Notes: a model not told the origin generated them from the sequence alone. Numbered from the stretch's first letter, positions 52,150 through 63,096 are shown. The stretch: 64,000 nt of DNA from Jeotgalibacillus proteolyticus (GCF_002926065.1 NZ_PREZ01000008.1:124001-188000), one strand, 5' to 3'. Numbers and translations are program-made.

Positions 52150-53649
52150 GTGGACAACGTTGAAATTGGCTATGAAGTCTATATTTCACTCGGGCTTTAT
52201 TTTCTTGTCATGCTGGGCATCGGTTATTATGCCTACAAACGATCTACCGGAGATTTATCTGAATACATGCTTGGAGGAAGAAAAGTAGGACCTGCGGTTA
52301 CAGCACTTTCTGCTGGAGCATCAGACATGAGCGGCTGGATGCTTCTTGGTCTACCAGGCGCAATCTATCTTTCCGGCTTCTCGGGAATGTGGATTGCGGT
52401 TGGTTTATCCATCGGTGCTTACTTGAATTATATTTTGGTTGCACCGCGTCTGCGAACGTATACAGAGGTTGCAAATGATTCCATTACCATCCCGGATTAT
52501 TTTGAAAATCGATTTGTCGATAATACAAGAATTCTTCGTTTGGTTTCTGCAATTGTTATTATTATCTTCTTTACGGTTTACACCTCTTCAGGAATGGTCG
52601 CAGGAGGCGTGCTTTTCCAAAGCGCATTTCAGATGGATTATTTAACCGGTCTTTTAATTACAGCGGGGGTTGTACTTGCCTACACTTTATTTGGCGGCTT
52701 CCTGGCTGTTAGTATCACAGATTTTGTACAGGGCTGTATTATGTTTGTTGCCCTGATTCTTGTACCTGTTGTCGCATTTATTGAGCTCGGCGGGATCGGC
52801 CCGACATTTGAAACAATCGAAGCCATTGACCCGACGATGACTTCCTTTTTTCAAGGAACGACTTTCTTAGGCTTTATAGGGCTGATGGCGTGGGGGCTTG
52901 GCTATTTCGGACAGCCGCATATTATTGTCCGCTTTATGGCAATCCGTAATGTTAAGGCGTTAAAAACTGCCAGAAGAATCGGAATGACCTGGATGATTGT
53001 TGCTGTTATCGGTGCTTTATTTACCGGTTTTACAGGGATTGCCTATGTGTCTGCAACAGGTGCGGAGCTTGAGGATCCTGAAACGATTTTTGTATTCTTC
53101 TCACAGGTTCTGTTTCACCCGATTATTTCCGGCTTCTTGCTAGCTGCTATTTTGGCAGCTATTATGAGTACGATTTCTTCTCAGCTTCTGGTGACATCAA
53201 GTGCCTTAACTGAGGACTTTTATAATACCTTCTTAAAGCGCAATGCTTCTGACAAGGAGCTTGTGTTAGTCGGAAGAGGATCAGTCCTATTGGTAGCTAT
53301 TGTAGCCATTCTGCTTTCGTTAAACTCGAACAGTTCGATTCTTGATCTGGTAAGTAATGCGTGGGCTGGATTTGGTTCTGCTTTTGGTCCGGCCATTTTG
53401 CTCAGCCTTTACTGGAAGCGGATGAACCGCTGGGGAGCACTTGCAGGAATGCTCGTTGGGGCGATTACCGTTATTCTCTGGGTTTATGTATTCCAGCTTA
53501 GCGGCTTCCTTTATGAGATGATTCCAGGGTTCTTCCTAAGTACTCTTGCAATCATTGTGGTCAGCTTAACGACCGGGAATTCCCGTAAGCCAGTTCGTGA
53601 GGGCTATGATAAGTTTGAAAAGGTTCATGAATCAGAATTAAATAAATAA
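52150..53649 (+). CDS. putP: Sodium/proline symporter
   Basis: A 499-residue SSS-family transporter (PutP/OpuE type) with about 13 membrane segments. The family signatures are present: YMLGGRKVGPAVTALSAGASDMSGW near residues 40-64 (Na+ site), and GWGLGYFGQPHIIVRFMA and LLVTSSALTEDFY. It imports proline with sodium for nutrition or osmoprotection. GTG start 7 bases after AAAGGAG. In B. subtilis the same neighbourhood (gatCAB, opuE/putP, camS, ligA) is found. The C-terminus is acidic and hydrophilic. Confidence 0.95.
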   Translation: MDNVEIGYEVYISLGLYFLVMLGIGYYAYKRSTGDLSEYMLGGRKVGPAVTALSAGASDMSGWMLLGLPGAIYLSGFSGMWIAVGLSIGAYLNYILVAPRLRTYTEVANDSITIPDYFENRFVDNTRILRLVSAIVIIIFFTVYTSSGMVAGGVLFQSAFQMDYLTGLLITAGVVLAYTLFGGFLAVSITDFVQGCIMFVALILVPVVAFIELGGIGPTFETIEAIDPTMTSFFQGTTFLGFIGLMAWGLGYFGQPHIIVRFMAIRNVKALKTARRIGMTWMIVAVIGALFTGFTGIAYVSATGAELEDPETIFVFFSQVLFHPIISGFLLAAILAAIMSTISSQLLVTSSALTEDFYNTFLKRNASDKELVLVGRGSVLLVAIVAILLSLNSNSSILDLVSNAWAGFGSAFGPAILLSLYWKRMNRWGALAGMLVGAITVILWVYVFQLSGFLYEMIPGFFLSTLAIIVVSLTTGNSRKPVREGYDKFEKVHESELNK

Positions 53650-53655
53650 ACAAGT

Positions 53656-53689
53656 AGCCGGAGGGATCCATTTCCTCTGGCTTTTTTTG
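53656..53689 (+). terminator. Terminator after putP
   Basis: AGCCGGAGG (53656-53664) / CCTCTGGCT (53674-53682), one G-T pair, followed by TTTTTTT. Confidence 0.75.
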
Positions 53690-53892
53690 TCCAATTATGA
53701 TTTACTTCTGCAATGGTTATTAATGAAGAAAACCGGGTACATAAATTTAGAAGTTGACTTTCTTTGGGAATTTTTTTTACTCCCTGCCACCGGCCTATAA
53801 ATTTTTCTGAAAATCTCTTTATATTCAAGGATAATCGAGCATCTTTGTAGAATAGGTAACTAAACACAATGTAGAAAGGATGAGAGCCTCTT

Positions 53893-55755
53893 ATGATTGT
53901 TGCACCAAGCGACTACGATGTACATTTATTTCATGAAGGCACACTTTACCAGGCTCACAAGCTCTTTGGGGCTCATCTGCTTAAAAAACGTTCAGGAACT
54001 GTCACCCAATTTACCGTCTGGGCCCCCAATGCTGTTGAGGTTTCGGTAGTGGGAAACTTTAATAATTGGGACGCCGAAGAGCATGCTTTGGAAAGAATTA
54101 ACAACGAGGGGATCTGGAGCATCGGAATTGAACAAAATCTTGAAGGTGAAATTTATAAATATTCAATTAAATCAAAAAGAGGCGAGGTTCTTCTAAAAGC
54201 TGATCCTTATGCATTTTATTCAGAGCTTCGCCCAAACACAGCTTCTGTCGTATATGATCTGAAGGGGTACTCATGGAACGATAAACTCTACAGGCAGCGC
54301 GTCAAGCGCAGAAAGCCTATTTACGAAAGGCCGCTTTCCATTTATGAATTGCATTTGAATTCGTGGAAGCAAAAAGAGGACGGCTCTTACTATACCTACC
54401 GTGAGCTGGTCGATGAGCTGATCCCTTATGTTAAAGAGAGAGGGTTTACACATATAGAACTGCTCCCTTTAACGGAGCATCCATTAGACGCCTCCTGGGG
54501 CTACCAGGGGATTGGTTACTTCTCCCCTACCAGCCGTTTTGGAACCCCGCATGACCTGATGTATTTTATCGACCATTGTCATCAGGAGGATATAGGCGTA
54601 CTGCTGGATTGGGTACCTGGACATTTTTGCAAGGATGCCCACGGACTTTACCTTTTTGACGGAGATCCGGCTTATGAGTATGAAACACCTGCTGATAGGG
54701 AAAATCTTGAGTGGGGCACCGCTAATTTTAATTTAGCAAGGGGTGAGGTACGGAGCTTTTTAATCTCAAACGCACTTTACTGGATGAATGTATTTAGAAT
54801 TGACGGTCTTCGGGTTGATGCAGTGGCGAATATGCTTTACTGGGCAAACAGCGAGCCGGCAAAAGAAAATCCCTATACTGTGGAATTTCTGCAGGAGCTG
54901 AACACAGCTGTGTTTAAGGAAAACCCTAACTTTTTAATGATGGCTGAAGATTCAACAGATTGGCCGAAGGTAACTTCACCTGTACATGAAAACGGCCTGG
55001 GCTTTAATTATAAGTGGAATATGGGCTGGATGAATGATGTACTGGACTATATGGAGAGACCTCCGTTCGAACGAAGTCATCATCATCATAAGATGACCTT
55101 CTCTCTTGTCTATTCTTATACAGAAAACTTTATTTTACCTTTATCGCATGATGAAGTTGTGCATGGAAAGCGCTCTCTGCTTCATAAGATGCCTGGAGAG
55201 TATTGGGAAAAGTTTGCTCAGCTAAGGCTGCTCTTAAGCTTTATGATGGTTCACCCAGGTAAAAAGCTTTTATTTATGGGAGCTGAATTTGGCCAATATG
55301 ATGAGTGGAAATTTGCTCAAGGGCTGGACTGGTTCCTCAAAGACTTTGAATCCCACGCCAAAATGGATCATTTCACCACAGATTTATTGGCGTTCTACCA
55401 TGGTCAAAAAGCGCTTTTTCAGCTTGACCATGATCCGGAAGGGTTTGAATGGATTGATGCAGATAATACAGAACAAAGTATTTTCTCCTTTATCAGAAAA
55501 GGCAGAAGAAAAAATGATACACTTGTTATCATCTGCAACTTCACCAACATCCCCTACGACACCTTCCTGGTTGGAGCTCCTTTTGAAGGTAAATGGCAGG
55601 AAATATTCAACAGTGATCAGGAAGCGTATGGAGGCTCTAATCAGCCGCATAATACTAATGTGGATACAGAGCCGGTCTCCATTCACAACCGGAAACAGGC
55701 TTTGAAAATCAGTGTACCGCCGCTTGGGATGACGGTGTGGAAGCCTGCTAAATAA
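53893..55755 (+). CDS. glgB: 1,4-alpha-glucan branching enzyme
   Basis: A 620-residue GH13 enzyme that makes alpha-1,6 branches in glycogen. An N-terminal CBM48 (~30-115, TQFTVWAPNAVEVSVVGNFNNW), then the catalytic barrel: LLPLTEHPLDASWGYQGIGYF, VPGHFCKDAHG, the nucleophile Asp in IDGLRVDAVANMLYW, the acid Glu in LMMAEDSTDWP, and ILPLSHDEVVHGKRSL. A beta domain ends it. The length is close to B. subtilis GlgB (~627). First gene of glgBCDAP. Upstream, ATATT with CATCTTTG at 14 bases loosely resembles a sigma-E promoter, the sigma factor that drives this operon in B. subtilis. Confidence 0.97.
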   Translation: MIVAPSDYDVHLFHEGTLYQAHKLFGAHLLKKRSGTVTQFTVWAPNAVEVSVVGNFNNWDAEEHALERINNEGIWSIGIEQNLEGEIYKYSIKSKRGEVLLKADPYAFYSELRPNTASVVYDLKGYSWNDKLYRQRVKRRKPIYERPLSIYELHLNSWKQKEDGSYYTYRELVDELIPYVKERGFTHIELLPLTEHPLDASWGYQGIGYFSPTSRFGTPHDLMYFIDHCHQEDIGVLLDWVPGHFCKDAHGLYLFDGDPAYEYETPADRENLEWGTANFNLARGEVRSFLISNALYWMNVFRIDGLRVDAVANMLYWANSEPAKENPYTVEFLQELNTAVFKENPNFLMMAEDSTDWPKVTSPVHENGLGFNYKWNMGWMNDVLDYMERPPFERSHHHHKMTFSLVYSYTENFILPLSHDEVVHGKRSLLHKMPGEYWEKFAQLRLLLSFMMVHPGKKLLFMGAEFGQYDEWKFAQGLDWFLKDFESHAKMDHFTTDLLAFYHGQKALFQLDHDPEGFEWIDADNTEQSIFSFIRKGRRKNDTLVIICNFTNIPYDTFLVGAPFEGKWQEIFNSDQEAYGGSNQPHNTNVDTEPVSIHNRKQALKISVPPLGMTVWKPAK

Positions 55756-55791
55756 GAAAGATATAACTAGAACATGAGGGGTGTGACATTT

Positions 55792-56949
55792 ATGGTAAAG
55801 AAAAAATGTGTTGCAATGCTATTAGCAGGAGGACAGGGAAGCCGGCTGCACTCATTAACATCGGACCTTGCAAAACCAGCTGTTCCTTTTGGAGGAAAAT
55901 ACCGGATTATTGATTTTACCTTAAGTAACTGCACCAATTCAGGAATTGATACAGTCGGCGTACTGACTCAGTATCAGCCCCTCGTTCTCAATTCCTATAT
56001 CGGAATCGGGAGTGCCTGGGACCTTGACCGCCGCAACGGTGGAGTCACCGTTCTCCCTCCTTACACAGAGGCATCCGAGGTTAAATGGTACAGCGGTACA
56101 GCCAATGCGATTTATCACAACATGAAATATATTGAACAATATGATCCTGAGTATGTCCTTGTGCTTTCAGGCGACCATATTTATAAAATGGATTATTCAA
56201 AAATGCTTGATTACCACATCCAAAATGAAGCAGAGGCCACGATTTCAGTTGTGGAGGTTCCATGGGATGAGGCGCACCGTTTCGGTATTATGAATACAAA
56301 CAGCAGCTATGAAATTCTTGAGTTCGATGAAAAGCCTTCTGAGCCTCGAAGCAATCTCGCTTCTATGGGTATCTATATTTTCAACTGGAAGGCATTAAAA
56401 GAGTTTCTTGAGGTCGATAATGTAAATGAGGATTCTTCCCATGACTTTGGTAAGGATTTGATTCCTTTATTTTTAAATGAAGACAAACGCTTAATGGCGT
56501 ATCCATTTGAAGGCTACTGGAAAGATGTTGGTACGGTCAAAAGTCTTTGGGAGGCAAATATGGATTTGCTTGAAGAGAACCCGGGACTGAATCTCTTTGA
56601 TCACTCATGGAGAATTTATTCCAGAAATCCAAACCAGCCGCCGCAATATCTCTCACCTACAGCAAAGGTACAGGAATCCTTGATTAATGAAGGATGCTTT
56701 ATTGAAGGGAATGTTCAGACCTCTGTAATATTCCAGGGTGTAACAATCGGTGAAGGTGCCCTGGTGGAAGAAGCGGTTATCATGCCGGATGCCATCATCG
56801 GCGAAAACGCGGTGATTAAACGCGCGATTGTTCCAACATGCCTTACCGTTCCTAACGGGATTACAATCGAGCCTGAGGAAGGATCGGATGATATTATTCT
56901 GGTAACAGAAGAAATGATTGAAAAACTGCGAAAGGACGTGACCGCATGA
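55792..56949 (+). CDS. glgC: Glucose-1-phosphate adenylyltransferase, catalytic subunit
   Basis: The start is placed at ATG 55792 behind GAGGGGTG; an in-frame ATG at 55774 has no site. 385 residues: the nucleotidyltransferase loop [26 protein letters not shown] with catalytic Lys, [39 protein letters not shown], and a C-terminal left-handed beta helix (hexapeptide repeats ~285-385). It makes ADP-glucose from glucose-1-phosphate and ATP, the committed step. It overlaps glgD by 4 bases. Confidence 0.97.
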   Translation: MVKKKCVAMLLAGGQGSRLHSLTSDLAKPAVPFGGKYRIIDFTLSNCTNSGIDTVGVLTQYQPLVLNSYIGIGSAWDLDRRNGGVTVLPPYTEASEVKWYSGTANAIYHNMKYIEQYDPEYVLVLSGDHIYKMDYSKMLDYHIQNEAEATISVVEVPWDEAHRFGIMNTNSSYEILEFDEKPSEPRSNLASMGIYIFNWKALKEFLEVDNVNEDSSHDFGKDLIPLFLNEDKRLMAYPFEGYWKDVGTVKSLWEANMDLLEENPGLNLFDHSWRIYSRNPNQPPQYLSPTAKVQESLINEGCFIEGNVQTSVIFQGVTIGEGALVEEAVIMPDAIIGENAVIKRAIVPTCLTVPNGITIEPEEGSDDIILVTEEMIEKLRKDVTA

Positions 56950-57971
56950 GCCGTCTGTTAGGTGTTATCGATGCAACAAATGTAATTAACGGGCTTCAGG
57001 ATTTATCATTAAACCGTTCTGTCGCTTCTATTCCCTTTGCTGGGCGCTACCGCTTTATCGACTTTATCCTATCCAATATGGTGAATTCAGGGGTGGACAG
57101 CATTGCGATTTTTCCGAAGCACCAGTACCGCTCCCTGATGGATCATATTGGCTCAGGTAAAAATTGGGATCTTGACCGGAAGAAGGATGGCCTGTTCTTC
57201 TTCCCCCCTTACTTTGAACCAAATGAAAATAGTACAGTGGGATCCTTCGCACGTTTTGAGCAGCATCTCGACTATTTCAAACGCAGTCATCAGGATTATG
57301 TTTTCATAGCCAATAGCTACGTCATTACCAATATTGATATTGAGGAGGCTCTGGCAGAGCACTTAATCCATGACCATGATATTACAGAGCTTGTCAATCA
57401 CTCTCAATCACTTGATATGTACATTCTGAAGAAATCACTTCTGATTGATTTAATTGAAGACCGTAAAAATTCACAATTTATCAGTGTAGCAGATGTGGTG
57501 ACGCAGCCTCTTCACAATTATAAGATCGGTTCTTATCAGCATAATGGATACACTGCAACTATGGATTCGATCGAAGCTTATTACCGGCATTCCATGAAAT
57601 TGCTTGATGCTTCTGTATGGAATCAGCTGTTCCCAACTGACCGTCCGGTCTTCACTAAAGTAAAGGATGAGCCGCCTACCCGCTACTCAACAGATGCTAT
57701 TGTTACAAATTCAATGGTAGCAAATGGGGCGGTTATTAAAGGCAAAGTGGATGCAAGTATTATCTCCAGAGCAGTTAAAATTGGTAAAGGCTCACATGTA
57801 ACAAATTGTATTGTGATGCAAAAAAGCCAGATCGGCGAAGGCTGCACACTCGAACATGTTATTTTAGACAAGGATGTCCGGGTGCTTGACGGAGTTACGC
57901 TTAAGGGATCTCCTGATAAGCCGTTAGTGCTTCGTAAAGGAACAGTAAGGGAAATGGCGGTGAGCATGTGA
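56946..57971 (+). CDS. glgD: Glucose-1-phosphate adenylyltransferase, regulatory subunit
   Basis: A 341-residue GlgC homologue whose nucleotide loop is degenerate: in place of GGxGSRL it reads [20 protein letters not shown], so it lacks catalysis and acts as the activating partner of GlgC, as known in Bacillus and Geobacillus. [19 protein letters not shown] and the C-terminal hexapeptide helix are kept. ATGA overlap with glgC and 4-base overlap with glgA indicate tight translational coupling. Confidence 0.95.
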   Translation: MSRLLGVIDATNVINGLQDLSLNRSVASIPFAGRYRFIDFILSNMVNSGVDSIAIFPKHQYRSLMDHIGSGKNWDLDRKKDGLFFFPPYFEPNENSTVGSFARFEQHLDYFKRSHQDYVFIANSYVITNIDIEEALAEHLIHDHDITELVNHSQSLDMYILKKSLLIDLIEDRKNSQFISVADVVTQPLHNYKIGSYQHNGYTATMDSIEAYYRHSMKLLDASVWNQLFPTDRPVFTKVKDEPPTRYSTDAIVTNSMVANGAVIKGKVDASIISRAVKIGKGSHVTNCIVMQKSQIGEGCTLEHVILDKDVRVLDGVTLKGSPDKPLVLRKGTVREMAVSM

Positions 57972-59407
57972 AGATATTATTTGCCGTATCTGAATGTGCA
58001 CCATTTATAAAGTCAGGGGGCCTCGGCGATGTAGCCGGGGCTCTTCCTAGAGAGCTAATAAAGCTTGGTGCAGATGTCAGAGTTGTGATGCCTAAATACT
58101 CACTTATTGCAGATGAACTTTTATCAAAGGCTAAAAAAATCACTTCTATTTCAATTCAAATGAGCTGGAGAAGCCAGTATTGCGGAATTGAAACACTTGT
58201 ACATAACGGAGTGACCTACTACCTGATTGATAATGAATATTATTTTAAGCGTGACACTTTGTACGGTCATGACGATGATGGAGAGCGTTTTTCATTTTTC
58301 TGCCAGGCTGTACTGGAAAGTCTGCCTGTTATTCCATTTAAACCGGACCTTATCCATTGTCATGACTGGCATTCGGGTATGGTTCCCTTCCTGCTTGACC
58401 GAAAATACAAAAGCGACCCCTACTACAGGGATATGAGAACTGTCTTTACCATTCATAATCTTCAATTCCAGGGGTGGTTTGAGCGGGATATCCTGGGAGA
58501 TATGCTGAACCTGGAGGATTACCACTTCGATTCAGGTGATGTGGAATTCAATGGCATGGTGAATTTCATGAAAGGCGCTATTCTAAGCTCGAATGCGATT
58601 ACCACTGTAAGTCCAACCTACCGGGATGAGATCCAGACGCCATTTTTTGGTGAACAAATGGATGGTGTGCTAAGAGAGCAGTCCTTTAAGCTGCACGGGA
58701 TTATTAATGGGATTGATACTGAAAGCTATAACCCTGAGACAGACCGCTTAATTGAAGCCAATTACAGTAAAGAGGATCCTATTAATAAAGATCTAAATAA
58801 GCTTGCCCTCCAAAAAGAATTTAATCTGCCAGAAGCGAAGGAAACGCCTATCATCGCTATGGTAACAAGACTGACAGAGCAAAAAGGTTTATCCCTGGTT
58901 CAGCATATTATGCATGAAATTCTGGAAGAGGAAGATGTCCAGCTGATCGTTCTAGGAAGCGGCGAATACGAATATGAGGAGTATTTTAATTACCTGGCGA
59001 GTACCTATTCTGAGCAGGCTGGTGTTTACATAGGTTTTAGCGAGGCGCTGGCTCATCGTATTTATGCAGGTGCCGATTTCTTTTTAATGCCCTCTCTATT
59101 TGAACCGTGCGGACTCAGCCAGCTGATTTCGTTTCAATATGGGACGATTCCAATCGCCCGTGAAACAGGCGGATTAAATGATACCGTCCATCCATTAAAT
59201 GAATTTGAATTAACAGGCAATGGCTTTACATTCTCAGATTATAATGCCCATGATATGAAATATACGATTAAGCGCGCCCTATCCTTTTACAAGCATAAAG
59301 AGGTCTGGCCTGCGCTACTTAAAAATGCCATGTCCGGTGATTACAGCTGGGCGCAATCAGCTGCTCAATATCATGAGCTCTATACTAAGCTTCAGAGGAG
59401 GCACTAA
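57968..59407 (+). CDS. glgA: Glycogen synthase (ADP-glucose)
   Basis: A 479-residue GT5 glycosyltransferase that extends alpha-1,4 glucan from ADP-glucose. KSGGLGDVAGALPREL near residue 16 is the ADP-glucose loop (KxGGLGDV), IHCHDWHSGMVPFLL and VFTIHNLQFQGWF follow, and the C-terminal domain has TRLTEQKGLSL and the catalytic-site FEPCGLSQLISFQYGTIPI with the conserved Glu. The GTG start overlaps glgD by 4 bases; glgP begins 3 bases after its stop. Confidence 0.97.
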   Translation: MKILFAVSECAPFIKSGGLGDVAGALPRELIKLGADVRVVMPKYSLIADELLSKAKKITSISIQMSWRSQYCGIETLVHNGVTYYLIDNEYYFKRDTLYGHDDDGERFSFFCQAVLESLPVIPFKPDLIHCHDWHSGMVPFLLDRKYKSDPYYRDMRTVFTIHNLQFQGWFERDILGDMLNLEDYHFDSGDVEFNGMVNFMKGAILSSNAITTVSPTYRDEIQTPFFGEQMDGVLREQSFKLHGIINGIDTESYNPETDRLIEANYSKEDPINKDLNKLALQKEFNLPEAKETPIIAMVTRLTEQKGLSLVQHIMHEILEEEDVQLIVLGSGEYEYEEYFNYLASTYSEQAGVYIGFSEALAHRIYAGADFFLMPSLFEPCGLSQLISFQYGTIPIARETGGLNDTVHPLNEFELTGNGFTFSDYNAHDMKYTIKRALSFYKHKEVWPALLKNAMSGDYSWAQSAAQYHELYTKLQRRH

Positions 59408-59410
59408 TTC

Positions 59411-61807
59411 ATGTTCCATGACAAAGAGCAGTTTAAAAAGTCATTTTCAAGAAGACTGGAGCAAACATCCGGTGTATCCTTCGCTAATTCAACACTGCAG
59501 CATCAATATCAGACACTGGGCATGATGGTTCGGGAATATGTCAGCTCCAACTGGATTGTTTCAAATGAAGATACACGTAAAGGGGATCATAAGGAAGTCT
59601 ACTATCTCTCAATTGAATTTTTGCTGGGAAGACTTCTCGTCAGCTCTCTTGTCAATCTCGGGGTTAAGGACCTTGTGGAGGATGGCTTAAAGGAGTTAGG
59701 AATTGAGCTTGGCAATCTCGAGGAAGCAGAAGCAGATGCCGGTCTTGGCAACGGCGGACTCGGACGTCTGGCAGCTTGCTTTCTCGACTCAATGGCCTCT
59801 CTTACACTGCCGGGTCATGGTCATGGAATAAGGTATAAGCACGGACTATTTGAACAAAAAATCATCGATGGCTATCAGGTTGAACTGCCCGAGCAATGGC
59901 TCAGAAACGGAAACGTCTGGGAGGTTAGAAAGCCTGACCTTGCCATTGAAATTCCTTTTTGGGGAGACGTTCAGTGGATTGAAAAGAACGGAAAATTAAC
60001 CTATGTTCACGAGCATGCGGAAACGGTATTAGCGGTTCCTTATGATATGCCGGTTATCGGCTACGATACAGACCGTGTAAATACGCTTAGACTTTGGGGT
60101 GCTGAGCCTGCTAAGAATTTTCCATCTCACAAGGATTTCATGCAGTATAAACGCGACACAGAGCAAATTTCTGAATTTTTGTATCCAAACGATATGTCAA
60201 ATGACGGGAAGATTTTAAGACTCAAGCAGCAATACTTTTTAGTGCGGGCAAGCCTGCAGAGCATTATACGTGAATACAAACAGCATCACAGCGATTTATT
60301 CAGCTTTCATGAACATATTGCGATTCATATTAATGACACGCACCCTGCCCTTGCGATTCCTGAACTAATGCGTATCTTAATTGACGAAGAAAAGATGAAA
60401 TGGGAGCAGGCCTGGACAATTGTTACAAACACCATTTCCTATACGAACCATACCATTTTGTCTGAGGCGCTTGAAAAATGGTCAATCGATTTATTCAAGC
60501 CTCTCCTCCCTCGTATTTTTATGATTATTGAAGAGATCAATAAACGCTTTTGCAAGGAGCTGTGGCAGGAGTACCCGGGAGATTGGGACCGGATTGCCCA
60601 CATGGCCATCATTGCGCATGGCTTTGTCAAAATGGCTCATCTGTCTATTGTTGGCAGCCATAGTGTAAACGGGGTAGCGAAGCTTCATACTGAAATCCTG
60701 AAGATGCGGGAAATGAAGAACTTCCATGAGTACTATCCTGAGAAGTTTAACAACAAAACAAACGGTATCACACACAGAAGATGGCTGCTGCAGTCAAATC
60801 CTGAGCTGACCGCCTCTATTAACAACACAATCGGAACAGCATGGATTGCAGAGCCTGAGCGTCTGCGTGAGCTTGCAGCATTTTCTGATGACTCCTCCTT
60901 TAAACTTGAGATAGAAAACATGAAGCAGTTGAAAAAGAAAGAGCTTGCAAAACTGATCTTTGAGCGTGATGGGCTTGTTGTCGATGAGCATTCCATTTTT
61001 GATGTCCAGATAAAACGGCTTCATGCTTACAAAAGACAGCTTATGAACGTGCTTCATATTATGCACCTGTATAACCGGATGAAGGAGGACTCCTCCTTTA
61101 AGCCTCATCCACGCACGTTTATTTTCGGTGCAAAGGCAGCACCCGGCTATGAATATGCAAAGAAGGTCATTAAGCTTGTTCATTCTGTAGCAAATATCGT
61201 GAACAACGACCCTGTCTCAAAGGACTACCTTAAAGTTGTTTTTCTGGAAAACTATCGTGTCTCTCTTGCAGAAAAAATTATCCCTGCAACAAATGTCAGT
61301 GAACAGATTTCAACAGCCAGCAAGGAAGCATCCGGCACAGGAAATATGAAATTCATGATGAATGGCGCCATTACAATTGGCACAATGGATGGAGCAAATG
61401 TAGAAATGCGTGATCTGGTTGGCCATGAGAATATTTCTATTTTCGGCCTTGAAGCGGAAGAGGTTATGCATTACGAGCGCTACGGGGGCTATCATTCCCA
61501 TGATTACTATCATAATGATAGGAGAATTAAACAGGTAGTAGACCAGCTCACCTCCGGATTTTTCCGGGATTCCTATTATGATTTCGAAGCGATTTCTGAT
61601 TCGCTCCTAATGGAAAACGACCAATATTTTGTATTGAAGGATTTTTCTTCTTACGTAGATGCACAGGAGCAGGTTGCTGCTGCTTATAAAGACCGAGAAA
61701 GATGGCTAAAGATGAGTATTTTAAATATTGCCCATTCCGGCTTTTTCTCGAGTGACCGGACAGTAAACGAGTACGCGAAGGAAATTTGGAACGTTAAAGC
61801 TAAATAA
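59411..61807 (+). CDS. glgP: Glycogen phosphorylase
   Basis: A 798-residue GT35 phosphorylase that releases glucose-1-phosphate from glycogen. Motifs: YLSIEFLLGRLLVSSLVNLG, ADAGLGNGGLGRLAACFLDSMA, HINDTHPALAIPELMRIL and the PLP lysine in EASGTGNMKFMMNGAITIGT followed by DGANVEM. The length is typical for B. subtilis GlgP. GAGG overlaps the glgA end. Last gene of the operon, ended by a strong terminator. Confidence 0.98.
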   Translation: MFHDKEQFKKSFSRRLEQTSGVSFANSTLQHQYQTLGMMVREYVSSNWIVSNEDTRKGDHKEVYYLSIEFLLGRLLVSSLVNLGVKDLVEDGLKELGIELGNLEEAEADAGLGNGGLGRLAACFLDSMASLTLPGHGHGIRYKHGLFEQKIIDGYQVELPEQWLRNGNVWEVRKPDLAIEIPFWGDVQWIEKNGKLTYVHEHAETVLAVPYDMPVIGYDTDRVNTLRLWGAEPAKNFPSHKDFMQYKRDTEQISEFLYPNDMSNDGKILRLKQQYFLVRASLQSIIREYKQHHSDLFSFHEHIAIHINDTHPALAIPELMRILIDEEKMKWEQAWTIVTNTISYTNHTILSEALEKWSIDLFKPLLPRIFMIIEEINKRFCKELWQEYPGDWDRIAHMAIIAHGFVKMAHLSIVGSHSVNGVAKLHTEILKMREMKNFHEYYPEKFNNKTNGITHRRWLLQSNPELTASINNTIGTAWIAEPERLRELAAFSDDSSFKLEIENMKQLKKKELAKLIFERDGLVVDEHSIFDVQIKRLHAYKRQLMNVLHIMHLYNRMKEDSSFKPHPRTFIFGAKAAPGYEYAKKVIKLVHSVANIVNNDPVSKDYLKVVFLENYRVSLAEKIIPATNVSEQISTASKEASGTGNMKFMMNGAITIGTMDGANVEMRDLVGHENISIFGLEAEEVMHYERYGGYHSHDYYHNDRRIKQVVDQLTSGFFRDSYYDFEAISDSLLMENDQYFVLKDFSSYVDAQEQVAAAYKDRERWLKMSILNIAHSGFFSSDRTVNEYAKEIWNVKAK

Positions 61808-61813
61808 ACAGAT

Positions 61814-61855
61814 AAAAGGCTGTTGGTGGGTATTAATCCCCACCAACAGCCTTTT
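61814..61855 (+). terminator. Terminator of the glg operon
   Basis: AAAAGGCTGTTGGTGGG pairs with CCCACCAACAGCCTTTT around an ATTAAT-type loop; nearly perfect 17-bp stem. Also suits the convergent camS. Confidence 0.85.
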
Positions 61856-61874
61856 CATATAGTTTTATAGTGAG

Positions 61875-63089
61875 TTAATGCTCATAAATGTGAACAAACG
61901 GATCCGTATCTTCCGGTTCTTTTAAAATTAGCGCTTCCGGTCCATTTACAGAAGTAATGCTTACCTCAATATCGAAATGGGAAGGAAATTGATCGATAAT
62001 TCGTCCGGCTACAAATTGTGTAAAACCGACGATTTCCGCTTTTCCATAAAACTGAATAGGAATGTCAATTTTAAGCTTGGACAGCTGATCGCCATGGTAA
62101 AGCCCTCTTCCTATGACACTATTAAAATTAGGAAAATAGGATTCTACGTCCTGTCTGAAATTCAGGAAGGATGTTTCATCATTTCTGAAATTCTCATTCG
62201 CTTCCCTTGAAGGGAAAAGGACATAATTTTCATTCATCCCACTCCATTCACCCAGTTCATTTGCTCCTCCATTTGTTGAAGAATAAGCAATAAAGTTACC
62301 AGGGATTACAGAGCTTCTTGGCTCCTGTTTAAACAGGGCGACAGTAATCGGTATATCGGCCAGGTCTGATTTTTCAGGGTCCTCCTGCGCCATTGTGCGC
62401 ATGCGATTTACTACTTCCTGCGCAATTCTTTTTCCCTGCTCTTCAATTTCAGCTTGAGGAATGTCCTCCTCATACGTAGGACCAAACGGATCATTATCAT
62501 TTTGGTAATAGTAGACAGAATTTAACGCAAGACCAATAACAACTCCGCCAAGCCTCACCTTGCTGTCATCGTCTCCGGATTTAGTGAAATAATTATGTTC
62601 AAGAATATGTGCAAGATAAATAGGACTATCCTTTGCACGTGCTGCTCTATTCTCTCCACCCGGGTCGATTGGATTCAACCCCAGATTATTTTCCGGCTCA
62701 ACACTTTCTTCCGCCATTTGCGCTTCATTCAGCTCTCTGCTCAGCCAGCTTGAGATAACGCTGCTCTCTAAAAACTGCCCTGACTGAAAAAAGTAGTCAT
62801 TCGGACTGAAGTTTTGCTGTGCTATTCTCATCAGACCACTTTCAAGCTCAGCAATATCGTAATTCGTATGAATATTGTTTACGACCATTCCTCTTGAAGA
62901 TGAAGGCTCAAAAGGAAGCAGCGTTCGATAGTACTCATCTGAGATTTGAAAGTTTGGAATAATGACTGTCTGTGTTTCTGTATCCTCCGGGGCATTTTCC
63001 TGCACGACTTCATCCTCTGGCTGTAAAGAAGGGATACATCCGCTTAATACTAACGCAGCTCCTACTGTAGCTGCTAACCATTTTTTCAT
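61875..63089 (-). CDS. camS: CamS family sex-pheromone-type lipoprotein
   Basis: The start is placed at ATG 63089 (GAGGTG upstream, inside the ligA stop region); a GTG two codons earlier is possible. 404 residues: lipobox LVLSGC with acylated Cys18, an acidic linker, then the CamS domain (YYRTLLPFEPSSSRGMVVNNI, RMRTMAQEDPE, IPITVALFKQEPRSS). Named for the Enterococcus peptide pheromone encoded in the signal; in B. subtilis (YerH) its function is unknown. It follows ligA with only 7 bases between, as in B. subtilis. Confidence 0.93.
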   Translation of the reverse strand: MKKWLAATVGAALVLSGCIPSLQPEDEVVQENAPEDTETQTVIIPNFQISDEYYRTLLPFEPSSSRGMVVNNIHTNYDIAELESGLMRIAQQNFSPNDYFFQSGQFLESSVISSWLSRELNEAQMAEESVEPENNLGLNPIDPGGENRAARAKDSPIYLAHILEHNYFTKSGDDDSKVRLGGVVIGLALNSVYYYQNDNDPFGPTYEEDIPQAEIEEQGKRIAQEVVNRMRTMAQEDPEKSDLADIPITVALFKQEPRSSVIPGNFIAYSSTNGGANELGEWSGMNENYVLFPSREANENFRNDETSFLNFRQDVESYFPNFNSVIGRGLYHGDQLSKLKIDIPIQFYGKAEIVGFTQFVAGRIIDQFPSHFDIEVSITSVNGPEALILKEPEDTDPFVHIYEH

Positions 63090-63096
63090 GTGCACC

